Assembly (NCBI GenBank): GCA_028286565.1
Contig: JAQBRH010000006.1
Span: forward strand, 1 to 43,177
Source: Parcubacteria group bacterium
Lineage (GTDB): Bacteria > Patescibacteriota > Minisyncoccia > Phycocordibacterales > Zambryskibacteraceae
DNA: 43,177 nucleotides
Direction of reading: 5' to 3'
The notes below the pieces were generated by a model. That model was given only the letters and a program-made list of their open reading frames with translations, made no database searches and was not told the origin of the DNA. Positions 1 to 5,724 of the stretch are shown piece by piece. Position 1 is the stretch's first letter. Every line of letters begins with the position of its first letter. A program made the position numbers and the translations under genes.

Positions 1-872
1 AAATCCGTTGATATCATGGGGAACACCAAAAGCGAAGGCAATTCACTGGCGCATTCCTGACACTGAAACACGAAAGCGTGGGTAGCGAACGGGATTAGAT
101 ACCCCGGTAGTCCACGCCCTAAACGATCTCTACTAGCTTTGGGAGGAATCGACCCCTTCCGAGGCGTAGCTAACGCGTTAAGTAGAGCGCCTGGGTAGTA
201 CGACCGCAAGGTTAAAACTCAAAGGAATAGACGGGGACTTGCACAAGCAGTGGATTATGCGGTTTAATTCGACGACAAACGAAAAACCTTACCAGGGTTA
301 GAAATCTACGTGAAGCCATTTGGAAACAGATGGCGTCCGCAAGGACTCGTAGACAGGTGATGCATGGCCGTCGTCAGTTCGTGATTTGAATTGTTCCCTT
401 AAGTGGGGTAACGAACGCAACCCTCGTTGCCAGTTACAAGTGTCTGGCGAGACTGCCCCGGTTTGTGCGCGTGAACCGATATGAATAATATTGGGTTCGC
501 GAATACAAACCGGGGAGGAAGGCGAGGATGACGCCAGGTCAGCATGTCCCTCTGATACCCTGGGCCACACGCATAATACAATCGCCGCTACAACGGGTCG
601 CGACGCCGCAAGGCTGAGCTAATCCTAAGAAAAGCGGCGCCAGTTCGGATTGGGGGCTGCAACTCGACCCCATGAAGCCGGAATTGCTAGTAATCGCAGG
701 TCAGCTATACTGCGGTGAATACGTTCTCAAGTCTTGTACTCACCGCCCGTCAACTCAAGGGAGATGGGAGTACCCGAAGTCCCGTTTATGCGGGCCTACG
801 GTAAGCTCATCGACAGGGAGTAAGTCGTAACAAGGCACGGGTAGCGGAAGCTGCTCGTGGAGTAATTCAATT
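1..872 (+). rRNA. rrs: 16S ribosomal RNA, 3' part (5' end outside window)
   Basis: This is the 3' half of small-subunit rRNA, beginning near E. coli position 690. Landmarks seen: the 790-region ATTAGATACCCCGGTAGTCC (94-113), the 900-region AAACTCAAAGGAAT (215-228), the decoding strand CACCGCCCGTCAA (741-753) and AAGTCGTAACAAGG (822-835). Decoding bases A1408, A1492 and A1493 are present (752, 822, 823). Helix 45 is a perfect 9-bp stem (837-845 with 850-858) closed by the GGAA loop methylated by KsgA in other bacteria. The tail after it, GGAGTAATTCAATTT (859-873), lacks the usual GGATCACCTCC. Helix 40 is enlarged (456-515). The end at about 872 is set by the normal tail length. The gene is followed by a terminator, not by 23S rRNA. 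Confidence 0.97.
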
Positions 873-942
873 TGAAACACTCTATCGAAAGGTAGATGAT
901 CGAGTCGATATTGTATGGCTCAATTGACCATATAATGGATTG

Positions 943-1067
943 TAGAGGACTCCTAGAACCTCTATGACACTTGGAAAGACAAGCGCAGCCCAACATGAAA
1001 GTGAAGGGTAAAGAGAACGGAGCAGAATAGAGAACGATAAGCAAAAGCCGCCCTCGGGCGGCTTTTG
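943..1067 (+). ncRNA. 16S trailer or possible independent small RNA
   Basis: This is non-coding sequence between the 16S end and the terminator. A TATAAT (931-936) predicts a transcript starting near 943. The RNA would open with a small hairpin (TAGAGG 943-948 with CCTCTA 959-964) and end in the strong hairpin at 1042-1067. No clear -35 box is visible, so the segment may only be the trailer of the rRNA transcript. No known RNA family is recognised. Confidence 0.25.
1042..1067 (+). terminator. rho-independent terminator behind 16S rRNA
   Basis: A perfect 12-bp stem, CAAAAGCCGCCC / GGGCGGCTTTTG, has a 2-base loop. The TTTT lies inside the 3' arm. It sits about 170 bases after the 16S end and closes the rRNA transcript before any 23S gene. 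Confidence 0.8.
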
Positions 1068-1069
1068 TG

Positions 1070-1098
1070 TTGCACAATAAAACTAAAAAGTGTACAGT
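1070..1098 (+). promoter_or_regulatory. sigma-70-like promoter with leader for the 1129 gene
   Basis: TTGCAC (1070-1075) and TACAGT (1093-1098) are 17 bases apart. The predicted start near 1105 leaves a leader of about 24 bases containing AGGGAG (1116-1121), 7 bases before the ATG. GGGA and TCCC on either side of the ribosome site could pair weakly. Confidence 0.55.
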
Positions 1099-1128
1099 GC
1101 AAAAAGACCTTACCTAGGGAGATTCCCC

Positions 1129-1347
1129 ATGAAAACCACGTTTAGGTTCGATAGCCCCCGGATCACCGGTACACCGCTTGCGGCTCCGCCAAACCCTCGT
1201 TTTGGCGAGGATGAAGCCCCGAGGAAGTCTCGGCTCGCCGCCTTTGTGGACGGCCTCATCTGCGGGCTCCTCGTCCTCTGCCTGGGCGGCCTTCTGATCT
1301 ATGTTGCCGGGAGCCTCGCGCTCTTTTTGTGGCACCGGATCTTTTGA
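1129..1347 (+). CDS. small single-pass membrane protein
   Basis: The protein has 72 residues. About 40 polar residues, rich in Pro, Arg and Glu, come first. One hydrophobic segment follows at roughly residues 42-67 (VDGLICGLLVLCLGG onward), and the protein ends in WHRIF. The ATG at 1129 was chosen over an in-frame ATG at 1090, because the earlier one lies inside the predicted promoter and 1129 has GGGAG at a 7-base spacing. The gene stands alone between the rRNA terminator and its own terminator, so it is transcribed separately. The family is not recognised. The predicted topology is a cytoplasmic or extracellular N-terminus with a C-terminal anchor. Confidence 0.6.
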   Translation: MKTTFRFDSPRITGTPLAAPPNPRFGEDEAPRKSRLAAFVDGLICGLLVLCLGGLLIYVAGSLALFLWHRIF

Positions 1348-1357
1348 AGGTGCCCCG

Positions 1358-1382
1358 CCTTGCCTTCCGGCAAGGTTTTTTC
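1358..1382 (+). terminator. rho-independent terminator
   Basis: The stem CCTTGCC / GGCAAGG (1358-1364, 1369-1375) has a TTCC loop and is followed by a run of seven T. It lies 11 bases after the stop of the small membrane protein. Confidence 0.85.
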
Positions 1383-1414
1383 TTGTTTAAATAGGCTATT
1401 TTTGATATGTTGAT

Positions 1415-1448
1415 GCAGCGGCGCTTGTCTCTACGAGACACGCGCTGC
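1415..1448 (+). other. imperfect hairpin of unknown role
   Basis: GCAGCG (1415-1420) pairs with CGCTGC (1443-1448), and TGTCTC (1426-1431) with GAGACA (1435-1440), with small bulges between. No T-run follows, so it is not a standard terminator. It lies in the 110-base gap upstream of the tRNA. Confidence 0.4.
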
Positions 1449-1458
1449 GCTCGGAGAT

Positions 1459-1482
1459 AATGAAAAAACAAGCTTTTTCATT
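1459..1482 (+). other. AT-rich inverted repeat just upstream of tRNA-Ile
   Basis: AATGAAAAA (1459-1467) and TTTTTCATT (1474-1482) form a perfect 9-bp inverted repeat with loop ACAAGC. It overlaps GATAAT (1456-1461), the only -10-like element before the tRNA. It could be part of the tRNA promoter or an operator. Its function is unknown. Confidence 0.35.
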
Positions 1483-1493
1483 CCTCCTCGCTT

Positions 1494-1569
1494 GCGCGTG
1501 TAGCTCAGCTGGTAGAGCAATCGACTGATACTCGGTAGGTCCCAGGTTCGACCCCTGGCACGCGCACCA
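1494..1569 (+). tRNA. tRNA-Ile (anticodon GAU)
   Basis: A full cloverleaf is visible: acceptor GCGCGTG/CACGCGC (1494-1500, 1559-1565), D stem GCTC/GAGC, anticodon stem ATCGA/TCGGT with loop CTGATAC (anticodon GAT, 1527-1529), T stem CCAGG/CCTGG with loop TTCGACC, and discriminator A1566. CCA is encoded (1567-1569). Its last A is also the first base of the ATG of the next gene. tRNA-Ile(GAU) is often found inside the 16S-23S spacer. Here it lies about 620 bases past 16S, behind two terminators. Confidence 0.95.
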
Positions 1570-1847
1570 TGGGAATATTCTTTGATGATACAAAGCCTCA
1601 TGTCGGGAAGGACGAACTGAAAAAGGTCCGCAATTCTTTGGCCATGCATGACTTCACATCGAAGGAGCTCGACCTTGTCGAATCATTTTTCTCCGGGGAC
1701 ATGAACGAAGAGCGTTCGATCGATAAGGGGATCGACAAGGAGGAGATCGAGCGGGGCGTAGAAACGTTAAGGAAGAATCCGGAGATCTATCACCTCACCG
1801 AGAAGAAGCTCATCATCCTTGAAGAGAAGCTTAAGGAACACCTCTAA
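1569..1847 (+). CDS. small hypothetical protein starting on the tRNA CCA end
   Basis: This is a 92-residue charged protein (MGIFFDDTKPHVGKDELKKV...), predicted to be largely alpha-helical, soluble and without cysteines. The central KGIDKEEIERGVETLRK and the C-terminal LTEKKLIILEEKLKEHL look like amphipathic helices. I have an impression of similar small proteins beginning MGIF in other Parcubacteria, but no family can be named. The start at 1569 shares its A with the tRNA CCA. The next in-frame Met (residue 26, 1644) would remove the first quarter of the protein. The stop TAA overlaps the next ATG by one base, so translation is probably coupled to the dehydrogenase. No other promoter is visible, so the mRNA probably comes from tRNA read-through and processing. 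Confidence 0.7.
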   Translation: MGIFFDDTKPHVGKDELKKVRNSLAMHDFTSKELDLVESFFSGDMNEERSIDKGIDKEEIERGVETLRKNPEIYHLTEKKLIILEEKLKEHL

Positions 1848-2695
1848 TGCAGAACCTCACGATCGGATTCATCGGGCAGGGATTCGTCGGCAAGAACCTG
1901 GCCGACGATTTTGAAGAAAGGGGATTTACCGTTGTCCGCTATTCGCTCGATCCGGAACACGCGGGGAATAAAGATAAGATACAAGAATGCGACGTGGTAT
2001 TCATCGCCGTGCCCACTCCAACGCTTCCGTCCGGCTTTGATGATTCGATCCTCCGGGGAGAGATGAAGCTCGTCGGCAAGGGGAAGACCATCGTCATCAA
2101 ATCCACCATTCTCCCAGGCACGACCGAATCGATCCAAAAAGAAAATCCGGATATTTTCGTCTTGCATTCTCCCGAGTTTTTGGTGGCGGCGACAGCCAGG
2201 GAGGATACGCGGAAACCCGAAAGGAATCTGGTCGGCGTTCCCCAGGACACTCCCGAATACAGAGAGAAGGCCGAACTCGTGCTTTCGATCTTGCCCCATG
2301 CTCCGTATATGAAAGTTCTGCTTTCAAAAGAAACCGAACTTATAAAGTATATCGGCAACAATTTTCTCTATACCAAAGTGGTGTTCATGAACATGATGTA
2401 TGATCTCGCGCAGTCGATCGGCGCGGACTGGAGCGAGGTGAGCCAGGCGGTGGCCAAAGATCACCGCATCGGGGAGACCCATATGCAGCCGGTCCATACA
2501 TCCGAGCGATCCAAGGGGCGAGGGGCGGGCGGACATTGTTTCCCCAAAGATTTTGAGGCGCTTCTCGGATTCTATATAGAAAAGATCGGGGATGAGGAGG
2601 GAATTCGTTCGCTTGAATCTATTCGGGATAAAAACATGACTCTCCTCAAGACAAGCGGCAAGGATCTCGACATCCTCAAGGGTATCTACAATTAA
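1847..2695 (+). CDS. short UDP-glucose/GDP-mannose dehydrogenase family protein
   Basis: This family oxidises the C6 hydroxyl of a nucleotide sugar to a uronic acid with two NAD+. The N-terminal Rossmann motif GFIGQGFVG is at residues 7-15, VFIAVPTPT is near 51-59, and a STILPGTT segment follows. The middle helix with KYIGNNFLYTKVVFMN matches the dimerisation/substrate helix of the family. GGHCFPKDF carries the catalytic Cys231. The protein has 282 residues and stops soon after this motif, while classical enzymes have about 400-450. The C-terminal UDP-sugar-binding Rossmann domain is therefore missing. It may be an active compact form, or act on another substrate. It begins on the upstream stop codon and precedes a DedA-like gene by one base. 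Confidence 0.8.
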   Translation: MQNLTIGFIGQGFVGKNLADDFEERGFTVVRYSLDPEHAGNKDKIQECDVVFIAVPTPTLPSGFDDSILRGEMKLVGKGKTIVIKSTILPGTTESIQKENPDIFVLHSPEFLVAATAREDTRKPERNLVGVPQDTPEYREKAELVLSILPHAPYMKVLLSKETELIKYIGNNFLYTKVVFMNMMYDLAQSIGADWSEVSQAVAKDHRIGETHMQPVHTSERSKGRGAGGHCFPKDFEALLGFYIEKIGDEEGIRSLESIRDKNMTLLKTSGKDLDILKGIYN

Positions 2696-2696
2696 T

Positions 2697-3191
2697 ATGC
2701 ACCACTTCTACCTCAAATCGATTCCTGCCGCGCTTGCGCACATCTCCCGCCTTAACTATCCGGAGATCTTCCTTATTATCATCGCGAGCGGGCACCCGCT
2801 GCCCGTGCCCGAAGGAATTATATTTATCGGGCTTGGCGTCCTCGCGGCGCATGGCGGGAGTTTCCTCGGCTACTGGGTGACCGCCGTGCTCGCCGTTTTC
2901 TGCTACGATGTTGTGCTCTTCGGCCTCGCGTATGCCGGCTCGCGCCTTGCGGAAAAGATGTCCCGAAAAATAAAAGCCGATTGGATAGAAAAATACACGG
3001 GAGCATCCGGCGGAAGGGCGCTTTTCCTCGTCTTCGTTTCTCATTTTGTGCCCGGGTGGAGGATGGTCAATCCGCTCATCTGCGGAGCTCTTCGCCTGAA
3101 GCCGAGAGACTTCTTCTTTTATACGATCTGTTCCGCGCTCGTGTATCCGGCTTTATACCTTGCGATTGGTTTCTTTCTTTTTTTGAGATAA
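2697..3191 (+). CDS. DedA/VTT-domain membrane protein
   Basis: A polytopic membrane protein of 164 residues. Hydrophobic segments lie near residues 22-50, 60-85, 110-130 and 140-162. The stretch FVSHFVPGWRMVNPLICGAL followed by RLKPRDFFFY matches the conserved DedA core (F.R..PG.R...P..AG), which in known proteins lines a re-entrant loop. DedA/VTT proteins are linked to lipid-carrier (undecaprenyl phosphate) or phospholipid flipping. That role would fit a glycan-making neighbourhood, but the substrate here is not shown. It starts one base after the dehydrogenase stop, so it is probably in the same transcript. A second VTT-like protein is at 34336-34881. Confidence 0.75.
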   Translation: MHHFYLKSIPAALAHISRLNYPEIFLIIIASGHPLPVPEGIIFIGLGVLAAHGGSFLGYWVTAVLAVFCYDVVLFGLAYAGSRLAEKMSRKIKADWIEKYTGASGGRALFLVFVSHFVPGWRMVNPLICGALRLKPRDFFFYTICSALVYPALYLAIGFFLFLR

Positions 3192-3200
3192 ACTAGACCC

Positions 3201-3542
3201 ATGCCAAAATCGAAGATCATCCTCGCTCTCGGATTCCTCATCGCCCTCCTCCCGGTCTTGGGCTTTCCTCATTCATGGGAATCGTTCTTCCAGGTCTTGT
3301 TCGGGCTCTCGATCGTCCTCCTGTCCGTCCTTATCTCCGTCGACCGCCGCCTTTCGTTGAAAGCTCGAGTCCAGAAGAGACAGGCGAGAAAGAGAGCGGT
3401 TATCGAGACCAATCCTGAGGTCCAATTCGGCCGCCGAGCCTCGGATGTCGCCGAAGTTCCTCGATCGCGTTTCGGCCGCCGGGCGTCTGACCCCGTGATC
3501 CCTGTCCCGATCCTCGAAGAGGAAGGACCTGAAGTACAATAA
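3201..3542 (+). CDS. small membrane protein with a duplicated FGRRASD motif
   Basis: The protein has 113 residues with two hydrophobic segments (about residues 5-22 and 28-46). A basic stretch follows (RRLSLKARVQKRQARKR), then a polar tail in which FGRRASD occurs twice, about 20 residues apart. TAAACT (3189-3194) ends 6 bases before the ATG, a weak version of the leaderless promoters seen elsewhere, so the gene may be partly transcribed on its own. It is closed by its own terminator. The family and function are not recognised. The tail could be a cytoplasmic docking or nucleic-acid-binding peptide, but this is a guess. Confidence 0.6.
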   Translation: MPKSKIILALGFLIALLPVLGFPHSWESFFQVLFGLSIVLLSVLISVDRRLSLKARVQKRQARKRAVIETNPEVQFGRRASDVAEVPRSRFGRRASDPVIPVPILEEEGPEVQ

Positions 3543-3576
3543 AACTGCAATTCCTCTAAGGGTTGCAGTTTTTCAT
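3542..3576 (+). terminator. rho-independent terminator
   Basis: AAACTGCAA (3542-3550) and TTGCAGTTT (3563-3571) form a 9-bp stem followed by further T residues. The 3' arm contains TTGCAG, the -35 box of the next promoter. Confidence 0.8.
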
Positions 3577-3619
3577 TTTTGTGATATAATACCTACCAGA
3601 CCACCCGTTCAACCAGGAG
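3563..3619 (+). promoter_or_regulatory. promoter and Shine-Dalgarno site for the 3625 gene
   Basis: TTGCAG (3563-3568) and TATAAT (3585-3590) are 16 bases apart. The predicted start near 3597 gives a leader of about 28 bases with AGGAG (3615-3619), 5 bases before the ATG. This is one of only three clear leader-plus-GGAG genes in the window. Confidence 0.65.
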
Positions 3620-3624
3620 ATCCA

Positions 3625-3909
3625 ATGATCGCAGTATCGCAATTGGTTCCAGATGATCGTGGAAGAGAGAAGCATCAGATCCTCGCGAGCAATGATCCCC
3701 GCAGATTCGCCGAGGTGGCCCGCCGGCTTTTCCAGGAGGGATCCGCGATCTTCATGCGGTCGGAGACCGAGGAAGGCCTCGACCTCGTCGATGAAGCGCT
3801 CCACTATGCGGAGTCCGGCCATCCCGAGTTTTGCGACCCCGGATTGCTGGGGCAGATCAAAGATTTCAACGGCCGGCTCGGGAGAAACGAACCTCTCGAT
3901 CACGACTGA
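3625..3909 (+). CDS. small hypothetical soluble protein
   Basis: An acidic 94-residue protein (MIAVSQLVPDDRGREKHQ...) with no membrane segment, a single Cys (near residue 75) and a mostly helical look. The central part FAEVARRLFQEGSAIFMRS is followed by a second helix-like stretch (LDLVDEALHYAESG). No family is recognised. The ATG at 3625 is fixed by a promoter with both boxes and an AGGAG site. The gene is a single unit, with its promoter inside the previous terminator and its own terminator just after the stop. That isolation suggests a separately regulated housekeeping or stress role, which is an inference only. Confidence 0.65.
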   Translation: MIAVSQLVPDDRGREKHQILASNDPRRFAEVARRLFQEGSAIFMRSETEEGLDLVDEALHYAESGHPEFCDPGLLGQIKDFNGRLGRNEPLDHD

Positions 3910-3925
3910 ACTCGCATTTTGTACT

Positions 3926-3955
3926 GAGCGGACCTTCGGGGCCGCTCTTTTTCTT
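3926..3955 (+). terminator. rho-independent terminator
   Basis: GAGCGG (3926-3931) and CCGCTC (3942-3947) enclose CC-TTCG-GG, with one mismatch. A T-rich run follows (3948-3955). Confidence 0.75.
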
Positions 3956-3964
3956 TGTTTGTTA

Positions 3965-3970
3965 TATAAT
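3965..3970 (+). promoter_or_regulatory. -10 box for a leaderless mRNA (TraG-like ATPase)
   Basis: A perfect TATAAT ends 7 bases before the ATG at 3978, so transcription should begin at or within one base of the start codon. No good -35 box is seen in the preceding terminator tail. Confidence 0.6.
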
Positions 3971-3977
3971 GGGACAA

Positions 3978-5723
3978 ATGGACGATCCAAATAAGGTTAC
4001 ATACTTCGGCGAGACGGATTCCAGGAACAAACGCGTTGCCTTTGGCATTAAATCCAAAGACCGGGCCAAGCATATGTACGTGATCGGGAAGACGGGCATG
4101 GGAAAGTCGACCCTCCTCGAGAACCTGGCTATTCAAGACATCCAGAACGGGAACGGCGTGGCGTTCATCGACCCGCACGGAGGCACGGCAGAAAAACTTC
4201 TTGAATATATCCCGCAGGACCGTATTAAGGACGTACTCTACTTTGCACCCTTTGACCTCGAACACCCGGTCTCTTTTAATGTGATGGAGGACGTCGGCGC
4301 GGACAAGCGCCACCTCGTGGTGAACGGGCTCATGTCGACCTTCGAGAAGATCTGGGTCGACGCTTGGAGCGCCCGCATGGCCTACATTTTAAATAACACC
4401 CTCCTTGCCCTCCTCGAATTCCCCGGAGCGACGCTCCTCGGCGTGAACCGCATGCTCGCGGATAAGGAATATCGAAAGAAAGTTGTGAATAATGTAAAAG
4501 ATCCGTCGGTCAAAGCGTTTTGGACCGAAGAGTTTGCGGGCTACACCGAGAAGTTCGCCGCCGAAGCCACTCCGGCTATTCAAAACAAGGTTGGACAGTT
4601 CACATCGAACCCGCTCGTGCGAAACCTCATCGGTCAAAGCGTTTCCACATTTGATATTAGGAAATTCATGGATGAGAAGAAGATCCTCATTGTGAACCTC
4701 TCGAAGGGCCGCGTCGGCGAAGGCAATGCGAACCTCATAGGTTCGATGCTCATCACCAAAATTTATCTCGCGGCCATGAGCCGCGCCGACCGAAGCGAGG
4801 CCGAACTCTCAAAGCTTCCGAATTTCTATCTCTATGTGGACGAGTTCCAATCGTTTGCGAACAAATCATTCGCCGATATTTTGTCCGAAGCCCGCAAATA
4901 TAAATTGAACCTCACCATCGCCCACCAATACATCGAGCAGATGGAAGAAGAAGTGAGGGATGCGGTGTTCGGAAACGTAGGCACCATGATCGCCTTCAGG
5001 GTGGGTGCCTTTGATGCGGAAGTTCTGGAAAAGGAATTTGCTCCGACCTTCACCGCCGAGGACCTCGTCAATCTCGGATTCACCCAAGTCTATCTAAAGC
5101 TCATGATCGACGGCGTGTCATCCCAGCCCTTCTCGGCCACAACGACCGCCCCGATCCCTCGTCCGCCGGTAAGCTACAAAGAAGAGGCCATCGAGAGCTC
5201 CCGCGCCCAATACACGAAGCCTCGCGCAGAGGTAGAAAAGAACATCAATGACTGGCACGAAGAGGGCAAGGTCGAACGACCTGCCCGCGCACCGGAGCGG
5301 TCTGCCCGCCCTGCAAGCGAGAGCTCTCCCGGCAGGTACGAGCGCCCGGAGCGGTCAAGCGAGGCTCCCGCTCGAAGGTCTGAACCGGCGCCGATCGATA
5401 TCCGCGGGAGGAAACCGGAAAGAGAAGCTCCTAAACAAGAGCGCCGTACTCCTCCGCCGGCCGGAGACGACTTCAAGCCCCTTGCCTCGATCTCCCTTGC
5501 CGACCTCAACAAAAAAAGCGACAACCAGCGTCAGCCGAGCCCGAAGAATATTTCCGATCTCAGAAGCGTCCTTGCCACGATCGTGAAGACTCCGGCCGAA
5601 GCGAAGCCTGCTCCTCATTCCGCGCCGAATCCCCAGCCTCAATCGACCCCGGCCCCAAAGCAAGATACGCCAAAGGAAGTTCCCGAAGCCGAGCTTAAAG
5701 CGCTTTTAGGAGTAGACGAATAA
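3978..5723 (+). CDS. TraG/VirD4-like type IV secretion-type ATPase
   Basis: A 581-residue P-loop ATPase of the DNA-translocating/coupling family (HerA-FtsK class). Walker A GKTGMGKST is at residues 37-45, an FIDPHG motif follows near 70, and Walker B YVDEF is near residues 286-290 in a TraG C-terminal-like segment, followed by EARKYKLNLTIAHQY. After about residue 400 the protein becomes a Pro/Arg/Glu/Ser-rich disordered tail of about 150 residues, ending in a short helix (EAELKALLGVDE). The start at 3978 was chosen because TATAAT (3965-3970) sits directly before it and the ATPase homology begins there. In-frame codons back to 3831 overlap the previous gene and terminator. No other secretion gene is nearby. 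Such ATPases may drive DNA transfer or a pilus-like machine. The role here is open. Confidence 0.85.
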   Translation: MDDPNKVTYFGETDSRNKRVAFGIKSKDRAKHMYVIGKTGMGKSTLLENLAIQDIQNGNGVAFIDPHGGTAEKLLEYIPQDRIKDVLYFAPFDLEHPVSFNVMEDVGADKRHLVVNGLMSTFEKIWVDAWSARMAYILNNTLLALLEFPGATLLGVNRMLADKEYRKKVVNNVKDPSVKAFWTEEFAGYTEKFAAEATPAIQNKVGQFTSNPLVRNLIGQSVSTFDIRKFMDEKKILIVNLSKGRVGEGNANLIGSMLITKIYLAAMSRADRSEAELSKLPNFYLYVDEFQSFANKSFADILSEARKYKLNLTIAHQYIEQMEEEVRDAVFGNVGTMIAFRVGAFDAEVLEKEFAPTFTAEDLVNLGFTQVYLKLMIDGVSSQPFSATTTAPIPRPPVSYKEEAIESSRAQYTKPRAEVEKNINDWHEEGKVERPARAPERSARPASESSPGRYERPERSSEAPARRSEPAPIDIRGRKPEREAPKQERRTPPPAGDDFKPLASISLADLNKKSDNQRQPSPKNISDLRSVLATIVKTPAEAKPAPHSAPNPQPQSTPAPKQDTPKEVPEAELKALLGVDE

Positions 5724-5724
5724 C

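Noticed and set aside
796-1077. Open frame on the - strand across the 16S 3' end
   Set aside because: It lies on rRNA and a terminator and has no coding character.
3831-3977. Upstream start of the TraG-like ATPase
   Set aside because: The added residues overlap the 3625 gene and its terminator, and the promoter box is downstream of them.
5708-5712. AGGAG upstream of the 5725 glycosyltransferase as a ribosome site
   Set aside because: The 12-base spacing is too long, and it lies in codons of the ATPase gene, so it is probably chance.
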